Source: Marinoscillum furvescens DSM 4134
Lineage (GTDB): Bacteria; Bacteroidota; Bacteroidia; Cytophagales; Cyclobacteriaceae
DNA: 64,000 nucleotides
Direction: 5' to 3'
Assembly: GCF_003386095.1 (NCBI RefSeq)
Contig: NZ_QREG01000023.1
Location: 1 to 64,000, forward strand
Part shown: piece by piece, positions 35,248 to 42,688 of the stretch
Position numbering within the stretch: the stretch's first letter is position 1
Layout of the letters: each line of letters opens with the position of its first letter
Program-made: the position numbers and the translations under genes
The notes under the pieces: model-generated
Database searches by the model: none
What the model was told of the DNA's origin: nothing
What the model saw: the letters and a program-made list of their open reading frames with translations, nothing else

Positions 35248-36543
35248 ATGAAGTCAACATCTGATCCTGTGGTAGGACGTAGTGTGCTTTTACCTTTTAT
35301 TCTGATCACTTCACTATTTGCCCTTTGGGGATTTGCCAATGCAGTTACGGATCCTATGGTTCAGGCATTTAAGAAAGTGCTCGAACTATCCAACTCTCAG
35401 GCTGCATGGGTGCAAATGGCTTTTTATGGAGGCTATTTTTGTATGGCATTACCTGCGGCATTGTTTGTAAGAAAGTTTTCTTATAAAACGGGGGTGCTAA
35501 TAGGTCTGGCGCTATATGCTGGTGGTGCGCTGTTGTTTTATCCGGCAGCTACTTCAGAGCAATTTTGGTTTTTCTGTTTGGGCCTATACATTCTTACGTT
35601 TGGTTTGGCTTTTTTAGAAACTACAGCCAATCCCTACATACTGGCAATGGGATCGCCTGAAACTGCCACTCGTAGGTTAAACCTTGCTCAGGCTTTCAAT
35701 CCGCTGGGATTGATTTTGGGACTATTAGTAGCCCAACAATTCGTGTTGAAGAAGCTACAATCCGATAATATAGAAGACTATGCTTCTCTGGCTGAAGCTA
35801 AAAAAGCGCTGATAAGAACCAGTGATTTAATGGTGATCCGTGATCCTTACGTGATGTTGGGCCTTGTGGTGCTGGGCATATTTGTGCTCATCCTGATCAA
35901 TAAAATGCCTCAGGCTAAAGACAAAAATGGCATGCCTTCTTTAAGCAATACAATCGGAGCGCTTTTAAGCAGAAGGAAGTACAACTTAGGAGTGTTGGCG
36001 CAAGTGTTGTATGTAGGCGCTCAGATCATGTGCTGGACATATATCTACCAATACGCTGAGGCCATTGGTATCAGTAGCGATATTGCAGCCAATTATCAGT
36101 TTGCTGCATTCTTATTGTTTTTAGTAGGAAGGGCAGTGGGTACTTATATGCTGCGCCTGATCAACTCTGGAAAGCTGCTTTTACTTTTTGCAATAGCTGG
36201 AGGCATCTGTACAGTGCTTACCATGGTGCTTTCGGGCGTTTCTGGCTTGTATGCACTGGTGGCTATATCCTTTTTTATGTCAGTAATGTTTCCTACAATC
36301 TATGGTATTGCTCTCGAAGGTCTTAGCGAGGAAGAGTCCAAAATCGGTGCTGCAGGGTTGGTAATGGCTATTGTAGGTGGTGCTCTGATGCCCAAGTTTC
36401 AAGGGATGTTGATTGATCTGGGAGGAGCAGGAGTAAGTGATATTACAATATTAGGAATGGCGGAAGTCAACTTTTCATTTATTCTACCTTTACTCTGTTT
36501 TGTAGGTATCGCATTATACGGATCAATTACACAGCGTAAATAG
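35248..36543 (+). CDS. FucP-family sugar:proton symporter
   Basis: The 431-aa protein has about twelve membrane helices and major-facilitator features of the L-fucose permease family: FALWGFANAVTDPMVQAFKKV in helix 1, WVQMAFYGGYFCMALPAA in helix 2, LAFLETTANPYILAMG (the ETTANP motif) and RRLNLAQAFNPLG. Such transporters bring a monosaccharide across the inner membrane with protons. The specific sugar (fucose, glucose, galactose or other) is not evident. It follows the SMP-30 lactonase and ends at a good terminator. Confidence 0.9.
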   Translation: MKSTSDPVVGRSVLLPFILITSLFALWGFANAVTDPMVQAFKKVLELSNSQAAWVQMAFYGGYFCMALPAALFVRKFSYKTGVLIGLALYAGGALLFYPAATSEQFWFFCLGLYILTFGLAFLETTANPYILAMGSPETATRRLNLAQAFNPLGLILGLLVAQQFVLKKLQSDNIEDYASLAEAKKALIRTSDLMVIRDPYVMLGLVVLGIFVLILINKMPQAKDKNGMPSLSNTIGALLSRRKYNLGVLAQVLYVGAQIMCWTYIYQYAEAIGISSDIAANYQFAAFLLFLVGRAVGTYMLRLINSGKLLLLFAIAGGICTVLTMVLSGVSGLYALVAISFFMSVMFPTIYGIALEGLSEEESKIGAAGLVMAIVGGALMPKFQGMLIDLGGAGVSDITILGMAEVNFSFILPLLCFVGIALYGSITQRK

Positions 36544-36585
36544 GTATTGTTCTCCTTAATTTTCTGATAACTAATTAATCTTAAG

Positions 36586-36633
36586 AGTTGCTTTGTATCG
36601 TAGACCTATCTACCTGCAAAGCAACTTTTTTTA
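36586..36633 (+). terminator. Terminator after the FucP-type gene
   Basis: AGTTGCTTTG (36586-36595) pairs perfectly with CAAAGCAACT (36617-36626), followed by a run of T. The rest of the gap up to 36789 shows nothing else I can name. Confidence 0.8.
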
Positions 36634-36789
36634 TCTCCCGGCATTGCGGAGCCTTGTCTGCTGTCCATTTCAGGTCTCAACTGAGCTGCGTGTTGCAAAC
36701 AATGAAGAGAATTTACACTTAGAACTAAGTTCTATCTTTTACCACTTGATATAGTCAGATTAAAATCCTCTTTTTGCACAAAAAAAAAC

Positions 36790-37380
36790 ATGCCCAATAC
36801 GCGTTTATTACAGCAACTCGAATTCATTCGAGAAATTGATAAACTCAAATACATTTTTCGTAAGTCCAGGCTATTTGGCAGTGACCGTCATGAAAACGAT
36901 GCGGAGCACAGCTGGCATTTGGCGATGATGGCTGTAGTGCTTGAAGAGCATGCCATCGCTCCCGTTTCGCTTTTGCGAGTGATCAAGATGCTGCTCATTC
37001 ATGACATAGTTGAAATAGACGCTGGGGATACCTTCTTGTATGACACCACCAAGGATCATAACAATACAGAAGAGGAACTAGTGGCCGCCAATCGCATTTT
37101 TGGGATCCTTCCTGAGGATCAGCGAGATGAGTTCATCAAGATCTGGCAGGAGTTCGAGGCAGGGGAGTCGGCAGATGCCCGCTTTGCTAAAGCCCTGGAC
37201 CGACTAGAACCCGTGATGCAAAATGCCTCCAATGGAGGGGGAACCTGGCAGGAATTTGATGTGCCAAAAGAAAAGGTTCTTAATAAAATTCAAGGTATCA
37301 GTAGAGGTTCGGATACTTTATGGGCTTATACGCAACAGCTATTGGATAAGTGTGTAGCTGACGGATTGCTGAAAGCTTAA
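36790..37380 (+). CDS. HD-domain phosphohydrolase (HDDC2/YfbR-like)
   Basis: The 196-aa protein has the HD-domain metal set: RHENDAEHSWHLAMM (first His), LLIHDIVEIDAGD (HD pair) and the later Asp in ALDRLEPVMQN. The order and length match HDDC2-type 5'-deoxynucleotidases acting on nucleoside monophosphates in the cytoplasm. It stands alone and converges on the SRPBCC gene with a four-base overlap. Confidence 0.85.
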   Translation: MPNTRLLQQLEFIREIDKLKYIFRKSRLFGSDRHENDAEHSWHLAMMAVVLEEHAIAPVSLLRVIKMLLIHDIVEIDAGDTFLYDTTKDHNNTEEELVAANRIFGILPEDQRDEFIKIWQEFEAGESADARFAKALDRLEPVMQNASNGGGTWQEFDVPKEKVLNKIQGISRGSDTLWAYTQQLLDKCVADGLLKA

Positions 37381-37832
37381 GAATCCGCTGCGTATCTTGG
37401 GTTGCCTTCGGCAAAAGATTTGAAGTCTTCCATAAACTGCAAGCTTTGCTTCTTAAATGCCTTTTTTCCCATGAAAAAGGCCATAAACTTCATTAAACCA
37501 CTAAATTCAAACTCTGTTTCACTGACCCACCTCGTCTGATTTCCTTGATCGTAAAAATAGTTGCGCTGTATATTGAAAGCACCTTTGGTATCATAGGTGC
37601 CATGAAAAGCATCCGGCAAGCTGCGCTCAGTGATCGTTTCAATCATTTCCATCTCACGTTTACCCCATTTGTATTTGAGCCTTGAGGTGGCACCACGAGT
37701 TCCGGGCTCGCCATCCAGATGCTCGAACGAGATAAATCCCTTTTGCCAATACTTCATGTTGTCAGGGTTGTCAAACTTTTCGATGACCTTGTCTCTAGGT
37801 AAGTCGATAGTGATTTCCAGGTTATATTTCAT
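37377..37832 (-). CDS. SRPBCC-fold protein
   Basis: The 151-aa protein opens MKYNLEITIDLPRDKVIEKFDNPDNMKYWQKGFISFE, the usual start of a START/polyketide-cyclase-like hydrophobic-pocket fold, and continues with RLKYKWGKREMEMIETI and WVSETEFEFSGLMKFMA. It probably binds a hydrophobic small molecule or lipid; the ligand is unknown. It has no signal peptide. Its promoter region borders the far end of the tRNA-derived repeat array. Confidence 0.8.
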   Translation of the reverse strand: MKYNLEITIDLPRDKVIEKFDNPDNMKYWQKGFISFEHLDGEPGTRGATSRLKYKWGKREMEMIETITERSLPDAFHGTYDTKGAFNIQRNYFYDQGNQTRWVSETEFEFSGLMKFMAFFMGKKAFKKQSLQFMEDFKSFAEGNPRYAADS

Positions 37833-37960
37833 TTTTAGGTTAATGTGTTTAGAGTAAAGCTAATGGATTTGTAGGTTTTGAAGAAAATGGATACTGAGTA
37901 AACAGGTGGCGAAATTTAGGTGTTCAGGTTGAAGCCCCATTTTTAAGAACTCCTTTATTG

Positions 37961-38018
37961 CGGTATGGACAGGACTCGAATCGCAGCGGCGCACCGTCCG
38001 CGACTTCTTGCGTATCAG
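37961..38018 (-). pseudogene. tRNA-Asp 3'-half copy 1
   Basis: This is the most distal unit. It covers the anticodon loop to the discriminator base, with the T-arm insertion. It differs from the others by ACAGGA in the T stem and a changed anticodon-stem base, and it has lost the terminator. Confidence 0.8.
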
Positions 38019-38132
38019 GCCTGTTGAGTTTTTGAGATGTTTGTTGGAGTTTAAGAATGAAATGCTTGCTACTAGTGGAATAGGGTGGATTAGACACAAA
38101 AAAAGGAGGCTCATCTGAAAACTCCTTTATTG

Positions 38133-38190
38133 CGGTATGGACGGGACTCGAATCGCAGCGGCGCACCGTCCGCGACTTCCTGGGTAACAG
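38133..38190 (-). pseudogene. tRNA-Asp 3'-half copy 2
   Basis: Same 58-bp segment with the T-arm insertion. The anticodon-loop region is altered (plus strand GGGTAACAG), so no Asp anticodon remains. Confidence 0.8.
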
Positions 38191-38304
38191 GCCTATTGAG
38201 TTTTTGAGATGTTTGTTGGAGTTTAAGAATGAAATGCTTGCTACTAGTGGAATAGGGTGGATTAGACACAAAAAAAGGAGCCTCATCTGAGAACTCCTTC
38301 CTTG

Positions 38305-38362
38305 CGGTATGGACGGGACTCGAATCGCAGCGGCGCACCGTCCGCGACTTCCTGCGTATCAG
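38305..38362 (-). pseudogene. tRNA-Asp 3'-half copy 3
   Basis: Same segment with the T-arm insertion and a full terminator. The anticodon-loop region reads GCGTATCAG on the plus strand, two bases off the intact gene. Confidence 0.8.
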
Positions 38363-38476
38363 GCCTGTTGAGTTTTTGAGATGTTTGTTGGAGTTTAAGA
38401 ATGAAATGCTTGCTACTAGTGCAATAGGATGGGTCTGATACAAAAAAAGGAGCCTCATCTGAGAACTCCTTCTTTG

Positions 38477-38534
38477 CGGTATGGACGGGACTCGAATCGC
38501 AGCGGCGCACCGTCCGCGACTTCCTGCGTAAAAG
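38477..38534 (-). pseudogene. tRNA-Asp 3'-half copy 4
   Basis: Same segment with the T-arm insertion. The anticodon-loop region is altered to GCGTAAAAG on the plus strand, and the 5' flank resembles copies 6 and 7 (TTGATGAG) more than copies 1-3. Confidence 0.8.
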
Positions 38535-38648
38535 GCCTATTGAGTTGATGAGCTGTTTGTTGGAGTTTAGGAATGAAATGCTTGCTACTAGTGGAATAGG
38601 GTGGATTAGACACAAAAAAAGGAGCCTCATCTGAAAACTCCTTTATTG

Positions 38649-38706
38649 CGGTATGGACAGGACTCGAATCGCAGCGGCGCACCGTCCGCGACTTCCTGCG
38701 TATCAG
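38649..38706 (-). pseudogene. tRNA-Asp 3'-half copy 5
   Basis: Same segment with the T-arm insertion. It shares the ACAGGA variant with copy 1. Confidence 0.8.
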
Positions 38707-38820
38707 GCCTGTTGAGTTTTTGAGATGTTTGTTGCGGGTTAAGAATCAAATGCTTGCTACTAGTGGAATAGGGTGGATTAGACACAAAAAAAGGAGTCTC
38801 ATCTGAGAACTCCTTCCTTG

Positions 38821-38878
38821 CGGTATGGACGGGACTCGAATCGCAGCGGCGCACCGTCCGCGACCTCCTGCGTATCAG
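38821..38878 (-). pseudogene. tRNA-Asp 3'-half copy 6
   Basis: Same segment with the T-arm insertion. Its GACCTCCTGCG tract is identical to the intact tRNA, unlike the GACTTCCTG of most copies. Confidence 0.8.
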
Positions 38879-38987
38879 GCCTATTGAGTTGATGAGGTGT
38901 TTGTTGGAGTTAAAGAATGATTGCTACCAGTGGAATGGGATGGGTCTGATACAAAAAAAGGAGCCTCACCTGAGAATACCTTCCTTG

Positions 38988-39045
38988 CGGTATGGACGGG
39001 ACTCGAATCGCAGCGGCGCACCGTCCGCGACTTCCTGCGTGACAG
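38988..39045 (-). pseudogene. tRNA-Asp 3'-half copy 7
   Basis: This is the copy nearest the intact genes. It retains the intact anticodon-loop sequence (plus strand GCGTGACAG, encoding GTC) yet carries the T-arm insertion and lacks the 5' half. Confidence 0.8.
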
Positions 39046-39126
39046 ACCTATTGAGTTGATAAGAGGTTTGTTGGAGTTTAATAACGAAATGATATTGCTA
39101 TTAGTGGAATAGGGTGGAATAGACAC

Positions 39127-39156
39127 AAAAAAAGGAGCCTCATCTGAGAACTCCTT
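39127..39156 (-). terminator. Terminator of the inner tRNA-Asp gene
   Basis: On the minus strand AAGGAG pairs with CTCCTT, with an inner CTC/GAG pairing, followed by seven T, five bases after the tRNA end. The same hairpin recurs in six of the seven array units. Confidence 0.85.
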
Positions 39157-39161
39157 CTTTG

Positions 39162-39235
39162 CGGTATGGACGGGACTCGAACCCGCGACCTCCTGCGTGA
39201 CAGGCAGGCATTCTAACCAACTGAACTACCACACC
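39162..39235 (-). tRNA. tRNA-Asp (anticodon GTC)
   Basis: The 74-nt minus-strand gene folds as a full cloverleaf. The acceptor GGTGTGG pairs with CCATACC, the D arm carries AGTTGGTTAGA, the anticodon stem-loop is CCTGC-CTGTCAC-GCAGG, and the T arm is GCGGG-TTCGAGT-CCCGT. The discriminator is G and CCA is not encoded. It differs from the neighbouring degenerate copies by a complete 5' half and by lacking the T-arm insertion. Confidence 0.96.
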
Positions 39236-39293
39236 AGTGCAATTATCATTTTGATCAAAGCCTAACACGAAATGAATTGAATCGTGAGTAGGT

Positions 39294-39325
39294 AAAAAAA
39301 GGAGCCTCAATGATGAAAGCTCCTT
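39294..39325 (-). terminator. Terminator of the outer tRNA-Asp gene
   Basis: On the minus strand AAGGAGC pairs with GCTCCTT, followed by T residues, directly after the tRNA 3' end. The loop differs from that of the array terminators. Confidence 0.75.
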
Positions 39326-39328
39326 TTG

Positions 39329-39402
39329 CGGTATGGACGGGACTCGAACCCGCGACCTCCTGCGTGACAGGCAGGCATTCTAACCAACTGAACTACCACA
39401 CC
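39329..39402 (-). tRNA. tRNA-Asp (anticodon GTC), second copy
   Basis: This 74-nt gene appears identical in sequence to the tRNA-Asp 167 bp away and has the same cloverleaf, anticodon and uncoded CCA. It is the first gene of the tRNA cluster in transcription order, and its own hairpin terminator lies between it and the second copy, so each copy looks like a self-contained unit. Confidence 0.96.
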
Positions 39403-39560
39403 TTTGATCTTTTTGGGACGCTTACACTCGTTTGTGTGCGTGTTTCCCTCAATTGCGATGCAAAACTATGTGCTTATTTGATTAAATCCAATAGGCCAAT
39501 TCAATTATTTTTATCCACATTTTCGATATCGTTAAAACTGTCGAAAAGGGGATTTCTTTC

Positions 39561-39568
39561 TACATTTG
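39561..39568 (+). promoter_or_regulatory. -7 promoter box of accA
   Basis: TACATTTG matches TAnnTTTG exactly and lies 20 bases before the accA ATG. It faces away from the tRNA genes. It also supports the start at 39589 over a frame that runs back through a tRNA. Confidence 0.5.
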
Positions 39569-39588
39569 TCCCAGTAAAAAATCAAAGC

Positions 39589-40533
39589 ATGCACTTAGAG
39601 TTCGAAAAGCCAATAGTAGAATTAGAAAGCAAGCTGGCAGATATGAAACAGCTAGCCCAGCAGAGTGATGTAGACGTAACAGATGCCATCAAAAAGCTGG
39701 AGACAAAGATTACAACCCTTAAGAAAGATACCTTTACCAATCTTACGAGGTGGCAGCGAGTGCAGCTGTCCCGTCATCCTGAGCGCCCGTACACCCTGGA
39801 CTATATCTATGAGATCTCTGATGATTTTGTAGAGTTACACGGTGATCGTACTGTAAAAGACGATAAAGCCATGGTGGGAGGTTTTGCTACCATAGATGGT
39901 GAGTCGGTAATGATCATTGGACAACAAAAGGGGAGAAATACCAAGCAGCGTCAAGAACGTAATTTTGGTATGGCCAACCCTGAAGGGTACCGAAAAGCTT
40001 TGCGCCTCATGAAGTTGGCTGAGAAGTTTAACAAACCCATCATTACGCTGGTGGACACTCCGGGTGCTTATCCAGGGTTAGAAGCGGAAGAACGCGGACA
40101 GGGAGAAGCCATCGCTCGAAATCTCAAAGAAATGATGATGCTCAAAGTACCAGTGGTGAGTGTGATCATTGGAGAAGGAGCTTCTGGTGGAGCATTGGGG
40201 ATTGCCATCGCAGACAAAGTTTTAATGATGGAAAATACCTGGTATTCGGTGATATCGCCTGAGTCGTGCTCGTCGATACTGTGGAGAAGCTGGGATTATA
40301 AAGAACAGGCTGCTGAAGCACTCAAGCTTACCGCAAAGGATATGCTGGAGCACAAACTGATTGATGGTATTATCAATGAGCCGCTTGGAGGTGCGCATTC
40401 AGATATGAAAGCGGCTGCTTCTCAGCTGAAAAGCGATGTGCTAAAACACATCAAAGCCTTGAAGAAACTTTCAGAAGATAAGCGTATACAACAGAGAATA
40501 GATAAATTCTCTGATATGGGAGCTTATAAATAA
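39589..40533 (+). CDS. accA: Acetyl-CoA carboxylase carboxyltransferase subunit alpha
   Basis: Start ATG 39589 gives the usual length of 314 aa and excludes a frame that reads through the tRNA-Asp gene. The protein shows the AccA coiled N-terminal region ([11 protein letters not shown]), [54 protein letters not shown] and the oxyanion segment [11 protein letters not shown], then [15 protein letters not shown]. With AccD it transfers the carboxyl from carboxybiotin to acetyl-CoA, making malonyl-CoA for fatty acids. AccD is not in the window. Two lipid-related genes follow closely. Confidence 0.97.
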   Translation: MHLEFEKPIVELESKLADMKQLAQQSDVDVTDAIKKLETKITTLKKDTFTNLTRWQRVQLSRHPERPYTLDYIYEISDDFVELHGDRTVKDDKAMVGGFATIDGESVMIIGQQKGRNTKQRQERNFGMANPEGYRKALRLMKLAEKFNKPIITLVDTPGAYPGLEAEERGQGEAIARNLKEMMMLKVPVVSVIIGEGASGGALGIAIADKVLMMENTWYSVISPESCSSILWRSWDYKEQAAEALKLTAKDMLEHKLIDGIINEPLGGAHSDMKAAASQLKSDVLKHIKALKKLSEDKRIQQRIDKFSDMGAYK

Positions 40534-40539
40534 TTGACA

Positions 40540-41322
40540 ATGAAAATTGGTTTAGTGCTTTCGGGAGGTGGTGCCAGAGGAATCGCTCATCTTGGTATTA
40601 TGGAGGCACTTCTAGAATCTGGAGTACGTTTTAGTGTGGTGTCCGGATCGAGCGCCGGAGCTCTTGCAGGAGCCTTATACTGTGCTGGTCACTCACCTAG
40701 AGAAATTTGCCAGATTATTGAAAAAACCAATTTTTACAGAGCTTTCAGGCCTTCTTTTAACAGCAGAAGCCTGCTAAACATAGAAAGAGCTTCTGGGGAG
40801 TTGAGTAAATACTTCCCGGAAGATTCTTTTGCATCTCTCAAAATCCCTCTTCGGGTAACGACCACAGATATTTCCAAAGGCAAGGTAAAGGTTTACAAGC
40901 GAGGACAGCTCATACGCCCAGTGTTAGCTTCTTGTTGTATTCCAGTGGTTTTTGACCCTGTTCGTATCGGAAAACGCACACTTGTAGATGGTGGTATACT
41001 GGATAACCTTCCATATAAGCCAATCAAAAAGGAGTGCGATAAAATCATCGCTTTACATTGCAACCCTATAGATAAGGGGTATCGTCCGGGTAACTGGAGA
41101 GACCTGATGGAACGCTCCATGATGCTTACGGTGACACAGTATGTGCACAGTAAGAAAAAAAACTATGATTTGTTTTTAGAGCCGCCAGGAGTGAGTAGAT
41201 ATAAGGTGTTTGATTTTAAGAAGGCTCAGGAAATTTTTGATTTTGGATATGAGTATGCCCAAAAAGAGATAGCTTCAGGTGCGTTAGAAAAGATCGGACT
41301 CCATGAAAAAAGCGTTCTTTAG
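40540..41322 (+). CDS. Patatin-like phospholipase
   Basis: Start ATG 40540 is seven bases after the accA stop. The 260-aa protein has the patatin catalytic set: the oxyanion-hole GGGARG (residues 9-14), nucleophile Ser38 in GSSAG and Asp150 in VDGGILDN. There is no signal peptide and no barrel domain, so it is a cytoplasmic acyl hydrolase of phospholipids or similar esters. It overlaps the following acyltransferase gene by 20 bases, suggesting joint control of acyl removal and addition. Confidence 0.9.
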   Translation: MKIGLVLSGGGARGIAHLGIMEALLESGVRFSVVSGSSAGALAGALYCAGHSPREICQIIEKTNFYRAFRPSFNSRSLLNIERASGELSKYFPEDSFASLKIPLRVTTTDISKGKVKVYKRGQLIRPVLASCCIPVVFDPVRIGKRTLVDGGILDNLPYKPIKKECDKIIALHCNPIDKGYRPGNWRDLMERSMMLTVTQYVHSKKKNYDLFLEPPGVSRYKVFDFKKAQEIFDFGYEYAQKEIASGALEKIGLHEKSVL

Positions 41323-41851
41323 TGTATGTTTTAGGCTTACGGGCTGGAGGGTAGTAGGGCAAAGACCTGTGCACTTAAAAAAGTATGTGCTCATAGTAGC
41401 CCCACACACTAGCAATTGGGATTTTTTTGTGGGTGTGGCAGCCAGGAGTATTTCAGGGCTGAAGAGTGACTTCCTGGCAAAGGACTCCTTGTTCAAAATT
41501 CCACTTGTAGGTTGGTTTTTACGGAAGGTTGGAGGGCATCCTGTAGACCGATCACGTAAAATGAATATGGTGGACCAGGTAGTGGAGCTGTTTCATAAAC
41601 ATGAAGAGTTTGTGATCACTATAACCCCAGAGGGTACCAGATCTTATAACCCGAATTGGAAAACCGGGTTTTATAGAATAGCTGACAAAGCCAGGGTGCC
41701 AATAGTACTTGTAGGGTTTGACTATGAAAAGCGAACAGTGGAATACCGAAAGCCTTTTATTCCTACAGGGGATTTGGAAAAGGAACTAGAAGAAATCAAA
41801 GCTTACTTTCGTACCGTGAAAGGAAAGCATCCGGAAAAAGGAGTGAGGTAA
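41303..41851 (+). CDS. PlsC-type lysophospholipid acyltransferase
   Basis: The 182-aa protein has the acyltransferase motif HTSNWD (HX4D, His35 to Asp40) and the substrate motif PEGTRS near residue 109, with a KTGFYRIADKARVPIV block in between that is typical of the family. It is shorter than most AGPATs and has little membrane helix. It likely adds an acyl chain to a glycerophospholipid or an unusual lipid. It overlaps the patatin gene and ends before a terminator. Confidence 0.88.
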   Translation: MKKAFFSVCFRLTGWRVVGQRPVHLKKYVLIVAPHTSNWDFFVGVAARSISGLKSDFLAKDSLFKIPLVGWFLRKVGGHPVDRSRKMNMVDQVVELFHKHEEFVITITPEGTRSYNPNWKTGFYRIADKARVPIVLVGFDYEKRTVEYRKPFIPTGDLEKELEEIKAYFRTVKGKHPEKGVR

Positions 41852-41874
41852 TCGGAGCGGATGCCTTGCAAATA

Positions 41875-41901
41875 AAAAAGCCCCGATCAACGGGGCTTTT
41901 T
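41875..41901. terminator. Bidirectional terminator after the acyltransferase gene
   Basis: AAAAAGCCCCG pairs perfectly with CGGGGCTTTTT around an ATCAA loop. It ends both the accA-side operon and the convergent zinc-ribbon gene. Confidence 0.92.
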
Positions 41902-41902
41902 G

Positions 41903-42682
41903 TTATTTCTTCTTTGTGGTTCGTTTTGTTCGGCGCTTTGGCTTCACTTCTTCCACAATTTCATCTTCTACGTCTGCGAGAATACGTCCACAGTGCTCGC
42001 ATACGATGATCTTTTTCTTTTCTCTGATCTCAGCTTGCATTTGTGGAGGCACCACGTTGAAACAGCCACCACAAGCACCTCTTTTTACAGGTACCACAGC
42101 AAGTCCGTTTCGCATATTGTTTCTTACTTTGTCGTAAGACTTCAATAAGCGATCTTCTACTTGCTTAGCAGCTTTTTCACGATCTTTTAACAGCTTTTGT
42201 TCATCAGCTTCAGACTCCTGAGTGATGGTTTCCAATTCAGCCTTTTTCGAATCAAGATCTTTGCCTCTTTCAGTAAGAATGCCTTCAGTTTCGGCGATCT
42301 CCTCCTTCTTTGCATCAATCTTCACAAAAGACTCCTTGATTCTTTTTTCAAGAATCTGAATTTCCAGCTGCTGTAGCTCAATTTCTTTGCTGATCGCATC
42401 ATATTCGCGGTTATTGCGAACATTCATTTGCTGCTCTTCATATTTTTTGATGAGCTTCTCAGCGTCTTTTATAGCAGTACGGTTGCTTGAGATATTGTCT
42501 TCCAAGTCGGCCAATTCCTGCTTTTGCTTCTCAATCCTCGTCTGGTAACCAGCAATCTCATCTTCAAGGTCCATTACCTCATCAGGCAAAGCACCTCTTA
42601 CTTTGATTAATTCGTCACGTTCTGAATCGATGGATTGTAATTTTACGAGGTTTTCGAGCTTTTTCGCTACAGTATTTTCCAT
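41903..42682 (-). CDS. Coiled-coil protein with C-terminal zinc ribbon (DUF164-like)
   Basis: The 259-aa protein is a long antiparallel coiled coil (about residues 5-180, many EK and heptad patterns) followed by a C4 zinc ribbon (CGGCF...CEHCG, about residues 200-235) and a Lys/Arg-rich tail (KPKRRTKRTTKKK). This matches the DUF164/zf-RING_7 family, thought to bind nucleic acid, but its role is not established to my knowledge. It is the second gene of an operon, six bases after the Nif3-like gene, a pairing common in Bacteroidota. Confidence 0.88.
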   Translation of the reverse strand: MENTVAKKLENLVKLQSIDSERDELIKVRGALPDEVMDLEDEIAGYQTRIEKQKQELADLEDNISSNRTAIKDAEKLIKKYEEQQMNVRNNREYDAISKEIELQQLEIQILEKRIKESFVKIDAKKEEIAETEGILTERGKDLDSKKAELETITQESEADEQKLLKDREKAAKQVEDRLLKSYDKVRNNMRNGLAVVPVKRGACGGCFNVVPPQMQAEIREKKKIIVCEHCGRILADVEDEIVEEVKPKRRTKRTTKKK

Positions 42683-42688
42683 GCAGTA

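Larger units (their letters stand above)
37946..39130 (-). repeat. Tandem array of seven ~172-bp tRNA-Asp-derived units
   Basis: Seven near-identical units lie head to tail downstream (in transcription sense) of two intact tRNA-Asp genes. Unit landmarks (the GCGGTATGGAC at the tRNA 3' end) fall at 37960, 38132, 38304, 38476, 38648, 38820 and 38987: five steps of 172 bp and one of 167, then 174 to the first intact gene at 39161 and 167 to the second. Read on the minus strand, each unit is a spacer of about 85 bp, a 58-bp tRNA-Asp 3'-half-like segment and a GGAG...CTCC terminator hairpin with seven T. The last unit lacks the terminator, marking the array edge near 37946. All units share a T-arm insertion absent from the intact genes. 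The spacer is not found upstream of the intact genes. Long overlapping frames through the array are artefacts of its period. Confidence 0.92.

Noticed and set aside
37860-39126. A series of overlapping 75-120-residue proteins on the minus strand in the repeat array
   Set aside because: They are the same frames repeated by the ~172-bp period, overlap each other, start inside the neighbouring unit and read through tRNA-derived sequence and terminators.
37946-39130. CRISPR array
   Set aside because: The repeats are contiguous long units with a tRNA half and terminator, not short repeats separated by unique spacers, and no cas genes are near.
39310-39588. N-terminal extension of accA
   Set aside because: The extra frame runs through the outer tRNA-Asp gene and lacks homology; the ATG at 39589 follows a consensus -7 box and gives the standard length.
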